Source: a bacterium (GTDB lineage Bacteria; Armatimonadota; Zipacnadia; Zipacnadales; UBA11051). From it: a stretch of DNA of 64,000 bases. Shown here piece by piece: positions 44,356 to 52,626 of this stretch. The position numbers were made by a program, and so were the translations under genes. Numbering within the stretch: position 1 is the stretch's first letter; each line of letters starts with the position of its first letter. The DNA lies in NCBI GenBank assembly GCA_021372615.1, contig JAJFUB010000021.1:43140-107139 (forward strand), in the 5' to 3' direction. A model generated the notes under the pieces. It saw only the letters and a program-made list of their open reading frames with translations, had not been told where the DNA came from and did no database searches.

Positions 44356-45459
44356 GTGGACTATCGGATACGCTGGCAACAGCAGCGGCGGCAGCGCCGA
44401 CGCAAGCGACTGCTGATCATACCCGCCGCCCTGGCGTTGGCGGCAGTGCTGTACTTGCTGCTCCGCAACGTGGGGGGCGGAGGCGCCACCTACTGGGTGC
44501 ATGAAGAGCCGTTCCACCTGACCCCGCACTTCGCCGTCTCCCCCTCCCTCGTCTATGCCGTGTGGTCGGATGGCCACATCGAGGCCCTGCGGGCCAACAC
44601 GGGTGCGCCGACGGACGCCACACCGTTCTTCTCGACTCCCGAGGGCTTCAACGCCACACCGACCGTCGCGCAGCATATACTCTACGTCGGCTCAGACGCG
44701 GGTGTCGTGCGGGCTCTCGACGGCCGCACGGGGCAGAAGCTGTGGGATCACGACACCGGCGCGCCGGTGCGCTGCCAGCCGCTGCTGGCGGGCGGGCGGG
44801 TGTATGTGGGCAATGAGGACGGGGTCGTGTACTGCTTCATGCCGGGGGGCACCAAGGTGTGGACGCAGCGGCTGACGGACGGCCTAGCGGGCCAGCCGGC
44901 GCTGGTGGAGAAGCTGCTCATCGCCGCCACCGCGCGGGGCGGGGTGTATGGTCTGGACGCCGGCACCGGGCGTGTGGCGTGGCGGGTGGACCTGCAAACG
45001 CGGGATGTGCCCACACCCGTGTTCTCGCCTGTGACGGCGGCGCCGCCACTGGCGCTGGTCGGCAGCGATAGCGGACTGCTGTACGTGCTCGACGCGGCGA
45101 CGGGCAAGCAGGTGCGGGAGCCGTATTACACCGGCGGGCTGGTGCGGCAGGCGGCGGCGGTGAGCGACCAGGTGATCGCCTTCGGCAGCACAGACGGGTG
45201 GCTGCGCGTCGTCAGTCGCGACGCGCAGGAGCCGCTGTGGGCGTACCAGTTGCCCGGCCCGGTGGAAGTTGGGCCCGTGATTGCCGGCAACGTGATCTAC
45301 GTGGCCAGTGCGACGCGTCTGCTGGCCCTGGACGCGGCCTCGGGCCGGTTGCTCCGGACGTGGAAGGGCGAGCAGTTCGCCGGCGACCTCGCCGTGACTG
45401 CCGACACGATCTACATCGGGACGAACCGGGGCCAGCTCATGGCCCTGGCGGCGCTGTGA
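44356..45459 (+). CDS. Membrane-anchored PQQ-like beta-propeller protein
   Basis: 367 residues from GTG 44356. A basic N-terminus precedes one membrane helix (LLIIPAALALAAVLYLLL), so the rest lies outside the membrane. Seven to eight BamB/PQQ-like blades follow with the usual GxxVYALDxxTGxxxW pattern (VVRALDGRTGQKLWDHDTG; GVYGLDAGTGRVAWRVD; LLYVLDAATGKQV). Such proteins serve as scaffolds (BamB type) or sensors; cofactor binding is not indicated. Its stop is 6 bp before the MFS start, so the two are likely co-transcribed. Confidence 0.85.
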   Translation: MDYRIRWQQQRRQRRRKRLLIIPAALALAAVLYLLLRNVGGGGATYWVHEEPFHLTPHFAVSPSLVYAVWSDGHIEALRANTGAPTDATPFFSTPEGFNATPTVAQHILYVGSDAGVVRALDGRTGQKLWDHDTGAPVRCQPLLAGGRVYVGNEDGVVYCFMPGGTKVWTQRLTDGLAGQPALVEKLLIAATARGGVYGLDAGTGRVAWRVDLQTRDVPTPVFSPVTAAPPLALVGSDSGLLYVLDAATGKQVREPYYTGGLVRQAAAVSDQVIAFGSTDGWLRVVSRDAQEPLWAYQLPGPVEVGPVIAGNVIYVASATRLLALDAASGRLLRTWKGEQFAGDLAVTADTIYIGTNRGQLMALAAL

Positions 45460-45465
45460 CGGATC

Positions 45466-46818
45466 ATGCACGCAGTGACTGCGGGAGCCGAGCTGTCCCG
45501 CCGCAACTTCATCCTGGGGCTCATCAACGGCGGTCTGTTCATCCTCCTGACGGCCGTGATGGATACCGACACGGTTGTCACCGGGTTCGCCTGGCAGTTG
45601 ACCGGGGGCAATGCGCTGCTGATCGGCATCCTGGTGTCCGTCATCAACACCGGGTGGTTCTGGCCCCCGCTGTTCCTCAGCCCGACCCTGGCGACCCAGC
45701 AGCGGCTGATACCGTGGTACTGGGTGTCGGTGGTCACACGGCTGGTCGGGCTCTTCGCCATGGCCGCCGTGGTCTGGACCATTGACCGGTTCTCGGTGGG
45801 CGCGGGCTTCGCGCTCTTTGCGCTGATGTTCCTGGTGTACACCGTGGGGGGCGGGGTCAGCCTCATCCCCTTCATGAGCATCGTCAGCGATACCATCCCC
45901 CCGCAGTGGCGCGGCAAGTTCTTCGGGGCACGGTACCTTACCGGTGGTCTGGCGGCCTTCGCCGCCGGGTTCGGGGTCAAGGCGGTGCTGAGCGAGCAAG
46001 GGCCGTACCCCTTCCCGCAGAACTACGCCGTCCTGTTCACCCTCGCCGCCATCCTGGCGGTCCCCTCGCTGATCGCCTTCTGCTTTGTTGAGGAGGTCCC
46101 GCGTCCTCTGCAGCGCCGGCGGCTGCCGCTGATGGTGGAGTGGCGGCGCGGTCTGCGGGTCCTGCGGCGCGACCGGAACTTCCGCCGGCTGGTGGTGACG
46201 CGCTCGACGGCGACGCTGATGCTGGGGCTGTCGCTGCCCTTCATCGTGCCGTACGCGCTGTCGCAACTGGGGAGCCCGGCGGCGGCCGTGGGGCTGTTCA
46301 TGTCGTGCAAAGTGCTGACATACGCGCTCTCCAACGTGTTCTGGAGCCGGGTGAGCGACCAGGGCGGGAACCGACGACTGTTGCTGCTGTCGGCGCTGAT
46401 GGGGTTGGGGGCGCTGTGGATGCTGCTGGGGGTACGGCTGCTGCCCGAGACGCACCTGGTGAACGTGGTCGGGCTGTCGCTGTCGTGGCGGGTGGCCTTC
46501 CTGTGCGTCATCTTCGCCGCCTTTGGCTTCTCCAACGCCGGGCAGGAGATCGGCTACACCAACTTCCTGCTCGAGCTGATCCCCGAGCGCAAGCGCCCCA
46601 CGTACCTGAGCGTCTTCTATCTGGTGTGGCTGCCGATGTGCTGGGTGCCGTTCCTGGGCGCGCTGCTGATCGGCAGCGGCCATCGGTTCATGCTCGGGTT
46701 CGTGCTGGCGGCGCTGCTGTCCGTGGTGCTGGTGCGGTTCACGCTGCGGCTGCGCGAGGTACGGGACCTGGAGGTGTCGGCAGTGCAGACCTCGGCGTGG
46801 CGGCGGGTGCGGGGGTAG
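45466..46818 (+). CDS. MFS transporter
   Basis: 450 residues with about 12 membrane helices; the central loop (about 205-240) is basic (PRPLQRRRLPLMVEWRRG). Segment IPPQWRGKFFGARYLTGGL matches the GxxxDRxGRR-like loop position of the superfamily, and helix 11 contains FLELIPERKRPTYLSVFYLV, as in the MFS_1 group. Substrate unknown; located 6 bp after the PQQ gene. Confidence 0.85.
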   Translation: MHAVTAGAELSRRNFILGLINGGLFILLTAVMDTDTVVTGFAWQLTGGNALLIGILVSVINTGWFWPPLFLSPTLATQQRLIPWYWVSVVTRLVGLFAMAAVVWTIDRFSVGAGFALFALMFLVYTVGGGVSLIPFMSIVSDTIPPQWRGKFFGARYLTGGLAAFAAGFGVKAVLSEQGPYPFPQNYAVLFTLAAILAVPSLIAFCFVEEVPRPLQRRRLPLMVEWRRGLRVLRRDRNFRRLVVTRSTATLMLGLSLPFIVPYALSQLGSPAAAVGLFMSCKVLTYALSNVFWSRVSDQGGNRRLLLLSALMGLGALWMLLGVRLLPETHLVNVVGLSLSWRVAFLCVIFAAFGFSNAGQEIGYTNFLLELIPERKRPTYLSVFYLVWLPMCWVPFLGALLIGSGHRFMLGFVLAALLSVVLVRFTLRLREVRDLEVSAVQTSAWRRVRG

Positions 46819-46872
46819 GCAGCAGGCCACCAAGGTCACGGGGGGACCGGGGGGGACGGCCGATCAGCAGGC

Positions 46873-46933
46873 AAAAAAAACCGCTGACAGTACAATGGGT
46901 GCTGTTCCCTGACCACCCATCTTCTACCAGCGG
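46873..46933 (-). terminator. Intrinsic terminator on the minus strand
   Basis: Two nested stems (CCGCTG/CAGCGG outside, ATGGGTG/CACCCAT inside), followed on the minus strand by eight T. It lies about 160 bp beyond the stop of the DUF362 gene and could end that transcript or a separate short RNA. Confidence 0.7.
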
Positions 46934-46962
46934 CTGCTTTCGGTAGGGTTGAGCAGCCACTG

Positions 46963-47013
46963 GTGGCTGCCAAGATCCCCCTACTGAGAGCGGGCTTTAC
47001 CCTGATCGAGCTG
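46963..47013 (+). pseudogene. Possible remnant of a type IV prepilin start
   Basis: From GTG 46963 the frame reads VAAKIPLLRAGFTLIEL and then HLYVTPKRAKC. GFTLIEL is the prepilin peptidase site and start of the pilin helix, but the hydrophobic helix that must follow is absent. No ribosome site. Taken as a broken pilin-like start; a chance match is possible. Confidence 0.35.
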
Positions 47014-47089
47014 CACCTGTATGTTACCCCAAAACGGGCAAAATGTTCCCATGAATCTTTGCGAAGAGCCAAGAATCTTCGCGCACGAC

Positions 47090-48184
47090 CTATTCGCCGA
47101 CCTGGACGAGCTCGTAGTCGGGCTTCCCGAGCTTCAGTTCGTGGCAGCATTGCACCTGGACGTACGGGTCCTTGGCATGGACGCGCTGGAACAGATGGCC
47201 CTGCTTGGTGATCTTCATCTGGTCCGGCAGCGTGCCCGGGATGTACTCCACGGTGCTGATGAGGTCCAGCGAAGCCTGCTCGATGGCCACGATGTCGTCG
47301 CCGGCCACGGCGCCCACGTCCGGCACCAGAGGCTGCGTGGACCAGCCCCAGCAGTCGCACAGCGGCGTGATGTTATTGAGCACCGTCACATAGTAGACCG
47401 CGCCGCGCTCGAACCGCTCCAGGCACTTCTTCGTCGCCCAGGCCATGCCCATCTGGAAATGGCGGTAGCGTGACTGGTCAATGTGGATCGCCTGCACCGG
47501 GCAGGCCGAGACGCAGTGCATGCAGTAGCGGCAGTGATGCTCGCTCAGACGGAAGTTGCCACTCTTGTCGAAGCTGATGGCGCCAGTAGGGCAGTTGTCG
47601 CGGCACTGATAGCAGTGGGTGCAGGCCTCGCCGTTCCACTCGAAGACGCCCCCCATGAGGCCGTGGATGGCGCCGCGGGTGCGGGTGCTGACACAGCCCA
47701 TGGCGATGTTCTTGATGGCCCCGCCGAAGCCGGAGTGGCCGTGGCCCTTGCCGTGGGACAGCACCAGCAGGGCGTCGGCATCCACGACGTTGCCGCACAG
47801 CTCCACATGGTCGAGAGTCTCGTAGCCGACCGGCTCGTGGTAGTAGTACTTGTCCGCGATGCCCCCGGCGGGCAGGATGGGGCAGCCGAGGACCTCGTGG
47901 GTGTAGCCGCGCTTGTAGGCCTCGAAGAACGCGCTGGTGCCATCGGTGATGAAGGGGCGGCCGCCGCCCTGCTTGATGGCGTCCACGACAGTGCGCACGA
48001 AGTATGGGTGCAGCGTATAGATGCCGCTGCCGCCGCCCAGGTGCATCTTGAGGCACACGGTTTTGCCGGCGAAGCGCTGGCCCAGCCTGGCCTTCTCGAT
48101 CATCTTCGCGTACTTGTAGGGCAAGCTGGCCTCGGCCGCCAGCCGGGGCAGGTGAGCAGAGGCGAACAGAACCTTCTTGGACAT
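47090..48184 (-). CDS. DUF362 protein with two 4Fe-4S ferredoxin clusters
   Basis: 364 residues, with GAGGT before the ATG. N-terminal DUF362 domain (KTVCLKMHLGGGSGIYTLHP; GGRPFITDGTSAFF; LLVLSHGKGHGHSGFGGAIK) followed by a bacterial-type ferredoxin insert: C188, C191, C194, C198 and C218, C221, C224, C228. No export signal. The family is linked to electron transfer and to uncharacterised iron-sulfur chemistry. It stands alone on the minus strand, with a terminator candidate 160 bp downstream. Confidence 0.9.
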   Translation of the reverse strand: MSKKVLFASAHLPRLAAEASLPYKYAKMIEKARLGQRFAGKTVCLKMHLGGGSGIYTLHPYFVRTVVDAIKQGGGRPFITDGTSAFFEAYKRGYTHEVLGCPILPAGGIADKYYYHEPVGYETLDHVELCGNVVDADALLVLSHGKGHGHSGFGGAIKNIAMGCVSTRTRGAIHGLMGGVFEWNGEACTHCYQCRDNCPTGAISFDKSGNFRLSEHHCRYCMHCVSACPVQAIHIDQSRYRHFQMGMAWATKKCLERFERGAVYYVTVLNNITPLCDCWGWSTQPLVPDVGAVAGDDIVAIEQASLDLISTVEYIPGTLPDQMKITKQGHLFQRVHAKDPYVQVQCCHELKLGKPDYELVQVGE

Positions 48185-48315
48185 GTCGTGACCTCGAAAG
48201 TGAATCTGGGAACGTGTCTACATATTTCCCCACTGCCCCCGTGCCGACCTCCGGCGCGCGCCCTCGGCAGGACAACTCCCTGCCGAGGGGCAATCTCACC
48301 CCACGGAGGCCCCCC

Positions 48316-49323
48316 ATGCGTCGCTGCTCACTCCTTCTGGCCCTGCTCATTCCGGCGTTGGCCGCAGGCGCCGACCTGCCGACCTGGGACGCCCTGCCCG
48401 CCGCGCCCCGCTGGGAGCTGCAGATGCTCGGCGTCACCGATGCGGCCCGTCTCGCGCAGGCCCGCGCCGCTGTCTCCAAGCGCCTCGTGCGCGTGGCCCT
48501 CGTGGGCGAAGGGGGCCTGAGCCGCAAGGTCCTCCGTCCGCACCTGTATCCCGGCTGCACGATGGTCTACCGCACCGGGGGCGACTCCGGCCACGGCGCG
48601 CACGACACCGGCCAGATCGCCGTCATCCTCGACCTCCTCGGTGTCCTCGGCGTCCGCGTGCACCTGACCTCCTACCAGCCGCCCGACGACACCGCACAGC
48701 TCGCGGCCGCCTTCGCCGCCGCCGGGCAGGAAGCCGACCTCGTCGTCACCTACCACTCCTTCTGGGGCGATGACGTACACCTCATCAGCGACGCGATGGC
48801 CAGCCGGCCGGAGGCGCTCTTCCTCGCGCCCTACGGCGAGGTCGGCCAGCCGCGGACCTCGACCTCCATGCAGGCCCACTCGTACAAGCCGTGGGGTGGG
48901 GGCGTGGCGAACCTGTTCACGTGCGCGCCGCTGGCCCGCAAGTCCGACGGCCGCCTCCTGATCCCCTCACACCGCGACGCGGCGGACACGGAGATCATCA
49001 ACCTGGTCGCCCCCTCGTACTATGCCAGCGGCCCGGGCGGTACATGCCCCTCGGTCGGCGTCGTAGCGGCTGTAGCGGCGTATGCATGTGCCGCGGCGCC
49101 ATCGCGCCTGAGCTGCGGAACGCTGGCGCGGCTGTTGCACCAGAGCGTGTGCGTGGACGAAGCGGCGCTGACAGCGGCGCCACCGTTCACGGCGGAGCAT
49201 GTCGCGAAGCTGCGGGCGTCACTGGCCACGCTGCAGGAGCCGGACGCGGGGCATGTGCGGAAGCTGGGTGCGGTCGGGGTGGTCTCGCTGTGGCGGGTAG
49301 ACGGCCTACTCGCGAAGCGATAG
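48316..49323 (+). CDS. Secreted subtilase-like protein with degenerate catalytic motifs
   Basis: 335 residues from ATG 48316, with GGAGG before it and a signal peptide to about residue 18. The fold order matches peptidase S8: strand RVALVGEGG where the catalytic Asp normally sits (here Glu65 or nothing), SGHGAHDTGQIAVIL as the His motif (H93, H96), and ASGPGGTCPSVGVVAAVAAY where active enzymes have GTSxAxPxVAG. The nucleophile serine is Cys244 and three residues are missing. Hence probably an inactive or altered subtilase. No pro-region. Function unknown; a binding role outside the cell is plausible. Confidence 0.6.
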   Translation: MRRCSLLLALLIPALAAGADLPTWDALPAAPRWELQMLGVTDAARLAQARAAVSKRLVRVALVGEGGLSRKVLRPHLYPGCTMVYRTGGDSGHGAHDTGQIAVILDLLGVLGVRVHLTSYQPPDDTAQLAAAFAAAGQEADLVVTYHSFWGDDVHLISDAMASRPEALFLAPYGEVGQPRTSTSMQAHSYKPWGGGVANLFTCAPLARKSDGRLLIPSHRDAADTEIINLVAPSYYASGPGGTCPSVGVVAAVAAYACAAAPSRLSCGTLARLLHQSVCVDEAALTAAPPFTAEHVAKLRASLATLQEPDAGHVRKLGAVGVVSLWRVDGLLAKR

Positions 49324-49476
49324 CCGAGCGCGCACCGTCCCGCTCCATGCAGGAGATGTCAGCCTGGTCGACGAAATGGTAGCGAAGCGTTCCTCTGTGC
49401 GTGTCGGTTGCGGCGCGGGCGAGGCGCAGGGGGCGCCAGGACGGCAGAGCCAATCGAGACCTGCTAGGAGCACTCC

Positions 49477-50238
49477 ATGCGAGACAAGAGACACCCCCTT
49501 GACATCATGGCGGAGCAACTGGAGACCCTCGCAGACAGTCCCGTTGCCGCTCAGGAAGCATCCCCCGACCACTGGGAGCTTCATTCCGCCACCGACGAGT
49601 CCGTCGGCGACTACCCTCAGGCGGTGCTCTCCGACCCCGACTTCGACTGGGGCGAGGCGGAGGGGCTCGGCCCCGACGGCTTCCCGGCAATCCCCATCCC
49701 GGGGATGAAGCTGCAGCGGAAGGCCCGCTGGACGGACGTGTTGAGCTCCAACCTCTGGCGGGGGGGACATCTTTTCAACGAGAAAGCACTGGCCGTGTTC
49801 AAGCAGTGCGACCTGGGCAACGTCCGCGAGTACCCGGTGGTGGTCCGCGGCAAGATGCTCTCTGCCCGCTCACTGACCTACCTGCACTTCCGGAACATCG
49901 TTGAGCCAACGGCGGTCGACTTCGAGCGATCCGAGTTCTACCTCGCCGACATACTCGGCATCCCGACAGGGCCGGTTGCCGTCAACTCGTTCGATGAATG
50001 GGAGGAGAAGACGCGGCAGGCCCGAGAGGGACAACTGGAGGGCTGCGAGGAGTTCAGCCAGATCGAGTACAAGCGGCTGTACTTCATGCCCGGCCAGACG
50101 CCCTCGGTGGACTACTTCAGACTCGCCCGCCTGGGGATAACGGTCTACATCTCCGCGCGCCTCAAGGACGCGATCCTGAGTTCCGGCCTCACCGGACTGG
50201 AGATCAAGCCGAACAAGAGGTTGTTCGCCAGTCCCTGA
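49477..50238 (+). CDS. Hypothetical protein, weakly immunity-protein-like
   Basis: 253 residues, with AGGAG before the ATG and no signal peptide. The middle (SSNLWRGGHLFNEKALAVFK; CDLGNVREYPVVVR) and end (SGLTGLEIKPNKRLFASP) recall the Imm11/DUF1629 style of polymorphic-toxin immunity proteins, a tentative visual match. No toxin gene is visible beside it. It lies just upstream of the thrS promoter. Confidence 0.5.
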   Translation: MRDKRHPLDIMAEQLETLADSPVAAQEASPDHWELHSATDESVGDYPQAVLSDPDFDWGEAEGLGPDGFPAIPIPGMKLQRKARWTDVLSSNLWRGGHLFNEKALAVFKQCDLGNVREYPVVVRGKMLSARSLTYLHFRNIVEPTAVDFERSEFYLADILGIPTGPVAVNSFDEWEEKTRQAREGQLEGCEEFSQIEYKRLYFMPGQTPSVDYFRLARLGITVYISARLKDAILSSGLTGLEIKPNKRLFASP

Positions 50239-50328
50239 GGAGACAACCCGGCGCTGCACCTGCCCCGGCCTCCGGATGGACCGGCCCGGCCAGACCGTCC
50301 CGGCGCCTGGTTCGGCGAGAGGGGCGGC

Positions 50329-50357
50329 TTTACAGCCCCGCGGGCCCCTGATATAAT
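50329..50357 (+). promoter_or_regulatory. Strong sigma-70 promoter for thrS
   Basis: TTTACA, 17 bp, TATAAT. The predicted start at about 50363-50365 is only 3-5 bases before the ATG of the leader ORF. Confidence 0.8.
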
Positions 50358-50366
50358 GGCGCAATC

Positions 50367-50417
50367 ATGAACGGCGTCTGCTGCCACAACGGGGGTTGCA
50401 CTACGCCTGACGCATAG
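50367..50417 (+). CDS. Nearly leaderless 16-residue leader peptide before thrS
   Basis: ATG 50367 to TAG 50415-50417 encodes MNGVCCHNGGCTTPDA. Two threonine codons (ACT ACG, 50400-50405) are adjacent, four codons from the end, and three cysteines are present. The predicted transcript starts 3-5 bases upstream, so translation would be leaderless or nearly so. Its stop overlaps a GACGC segment that can pair with GCGTC further on. Followed by an intrinsic terminator and then thrS, which is the classical arrangement for attenuation by the cognate amino acid. Translation of this ORF is inferred, not shown. Confidence 0.5.
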   Translation: MNGVCCHNGGCTTPDA

Positions 50418-50456
50418 AGCGGCAGCGCTTCACGGCGTCTCATATTCCGTCACACC

Positions 50457-50488
50457 AGCCGCGTCCGGAAACCCTGACGCGGCTTTTT
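50457..50488 (+). terminator. Attenuator-type intrinsic terminator in the thrS leader
   Basis: AGCCGCGTC and GACGCGGCT (9 bp, perfect) around a 10-base loop, followed by TTTTT, 43 bp before the thrS ATG. Upstream GCGGC and GACGC segments could pair with the 5' arm to form an antiterminator. Confidence 0.8.
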
Positions 50489-50530
50489 GCTGTGTACCTA
50501 TCCCAACTCACATGGAATGGAGGTAGTCCC

Positions 50531-52531
50531 ATGAGCGAGATGAGCGAGATCACGATCACGCTGCCCGATGGTTCACAGAAGCAGGTGGCTCGCGGGACCA
50601 CCGCCCTGCAGGTCGCCGAGGGTATTGGCGCGCGGCTGGCCAAGGCCGCTGTAGCCGCCAAGTTCAACGACCAGGTCATTGACCTGAGCCGCCCCCTGCA
50701 AGGGGATGGCTCGCTCGCCATTCTCACCTTCAAGGACGCCGAGGGGCAGGATGTGTACTGGCACTCCGCCGCCCACATCATGGCCGATGCCGTGGTGCGG
50801 CTGTTCCCGCACGCCAAGCCGACGATCGGCCCGGCCATCGAGGAGGGCTTCTACTATGACTTCCACGTAGACCGGCCCTTCAACGACGAGGACCTCGAGC
50901 GCATCGAGGCCGAGATGCACAAGATCGTGGCGGCCGACGAGCCGTTTGCCTGCCACGCCGTCCCGGCCGCCGAGGCGAAGGCCCGGTGGGAGCAGGCGGG
51001 CAACGAGTACAAGGTCGAGCTGGTGGCGGACATCGTTGCCGGGGAGCTGGGCGAGGAGGCCCCGCGCGGCGCGGACAGCATCCGTGCCTTCGAGGCCGGC
51101 CATGCCGCCGACTACGACCGTGTGTCGGCCAGCATCTACGAGCACGGGAGCTTCGTGGACCTGTGCCGCGGGCCGCACGTCCCCTCGACGGGCGCCATCA
51201 AGGCCCTCAAGCTGACCTCGACCTCCGGCGCGTACTGGCGCGGCAGCGAGAACAACCCGATGCTCCAGCGCATCTACGGGATCGCCTTCCCCGACAAGAA
51301 GCTGCTGGATGAGTACGTCGAGAAGCTCGAGCAGGCCAAGGCGCGCGACCACCGCAAGCTCGGGCGCGAGCTGGACCTGTTCTCCTTCCACGAGGAGGCC
51401 GGGGCAGGGCTGCCGTACTACCACCCCAACGGGGCGATGCTGCGGCACCTGGTGACGGACTTCGCCACCAGGGAGCACCTCAAGCGCGGCTATGTGCTGC
51501 TGCGCACCCCGCACCTGATCAAGTCCGACATCTGGTACACCTCGGGCCACGCCCAGCAGGGCTACCCGATGTACTACACCGAGATCGAGGGGCAGTCGTA
51601 CGGCATCAAGCCGATGAACTGCCCGGGCCACATCCTGATCTACAAGACGCACAAGCACAGCTACCGCGAGCTGCCGCTACGGTACTTCGAGCTGGGCACC
51701 GTGTACCGGCACGAGCGCTCGGGCGTGCTGCATGGTCTGCTGCGCGTCCGCGGCTTCACACAGGATGATGCCCACATCTTCTGCACGCCCGCGCAGCTCA
51801 ATGACGAGATCATCGGCGTCATTGACTTCGCGAGCTACATGCTCAACACGTTCGGGTTCAGCGAGTTCCAGATCTACCTGTCCACGCGGCCGGAGAAGTC
51901 GGTCGGCAGCGACGAGCAGTGGGAGATGGCGACCAACGCGCTAGTCGGCGCCCTGAACCAGAAGGGCCTGTCCTTCGAGGTGGACGAGGGCGGCGGGGCG
52001 TTCTACGGCCCCAAGATCGACATCAAGGTCCGCGACGCCATCGGCCGCACCTGGCAGTGCGCCACCATCCAGTGTGACTTCACCCAGCCCGAACGCTTCG
52101 ACGTGACCTACGTCGGCGAAGACGGCGGGGAGCACCGGCCGGTCATGATCCACCGCGTGGTGCTGGCCGGCATCGAGCGGTTCCTGGGCGTCATCATCGA
52201 GAACTACGGCGGGGCGTTCCCGGTGTGGCTGTCGCCGGTGCAGGCGCGCGTGCTGCCGATCACCGACAAGCAGCTCGACTACGGCGCCGAGGTGGCGAAG
52301 AAGCTGCGCGACGCCGGCTTCCGGGTGGAGCTGGATCAGAGCAACGCGACCCTCGGCGCGAAGATCCGCGACGCCGAGATGCAGAAGCTGCCGTACAGCC
52401 TGATCGTGGGCGCCAAGGAGGCCGAGGCCGGCACCGTCGCCGTCCGCCACCGCGAGGAGGGCGATCTGGGCCCGCAGTCGCTGGAGACGTTCATGGAGCG
52501 GCTGGCGAGCGAGAACGTGCCGGGGGCGTAA
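50531..52531 (+). CDS. thrS: Threonyl-tRNA synthetase
   Basis: 666 residues from ATG 50531, with GGAGGT 6 bases upstream; an upstream in-frame GTG is rejected. TGS domain (1-65), editing domain with HSAAH (H78, H82) and CRGPHV, class II core with MNCPGH (zinc Cys), RHERSGVLHGLLRVRGFTQD (motif 2), GPKIDIKV, HRVVLAGIERFLGVIIE (motif 3), and the anticodon-binding domain from about 565 (VQARVLPITDKQLDYG). Reaction: ATP-dependent charging of tRNA-Thr with proofreading of serine. A strong promoter, a leader peptide and a terminator precede it, so attenuation is likely. No infC gene follows, unlike many bacteria. Confidence 0.98.
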   Translation: MSEMSEITITLPDGSQKQVARGTTALQVAEGIGARLAKAAVAAKFNDQVIDLSRPLQGDGSLAILTFKDAEGQDVYWHSAAHIMADAVVRLFPHAKPTIGPAIEEGFYYDFHVDRPFNDEDLERIEAEMHKIVAADEPFACHAVPAAEAKARWEQAGNEYKVELVADIVAGELGEEAPRGADSIRAFEAGHAADYDRVSASIYEHGSFVDLCRGPHVPSTGAIKALKLTSTSGAYWRGSENNPMLQRIYGIAFPDKKLLDEYVEKLEQAKARDHRKLGRELDLFSFHEEAGAGLPYYHPNGAMLRHLVTDFATREHLKRGYVLLRTPHLIKSDIWYTSGHAQQGYPMYYTEIEGQSYGIKPMNCPGHILIYKTHKHSYRELPLRYFELGTVYRHERSGVLHGLLRVRGFTQDDAHIFCTPAQLNDEIIGVIDFASYMLNTFGFSEFQIYLSTRPEKSVGSDEQWEMATNALVGALNQKGLSFEVDEGGGAFYGPKIDIKVRDAIGRTWQCATIQCDFTQPERFDVTYVGEDGGEHRPVMIHRVVLAGIERFLGVIIENYGGAFPVWLSPVQARVLPITDKQLDYGAEVAKKLRDAGFRVELDQSNATLGAKIRDAEMQKLPYSLIVGAKEAEAGTVAVRHREEGDLGPQSLETFMERLASENVPGA

Positions 52532-52563
52532 CGACGACGGCATGCAGGATGGAAGGATAGAAG

Positions 52564-52597
52564 GATGGGGAGGATACGGCAACGTGTCCTCCCCATC
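52564..52597. terminator. Hairpin after thrS
   Basis: GATGGGGAGGATAC and GTGTCCTCCCCATC pair with one mismatch around GGCAAC. No strong T-run; it sits between convergent thrS and the NERD gene and may serve both. Confidence 0.55.
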
Positions 52598-52626
52598 GGC
52601 GCTTGTAGGAGCGGCCCCCGTGGTCG

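Noticed and set aside
49477..50238. Toxin-immunity locus
   Set aside because: No toxin-like gene is adjacent, and the similarity to immunity families is only general.
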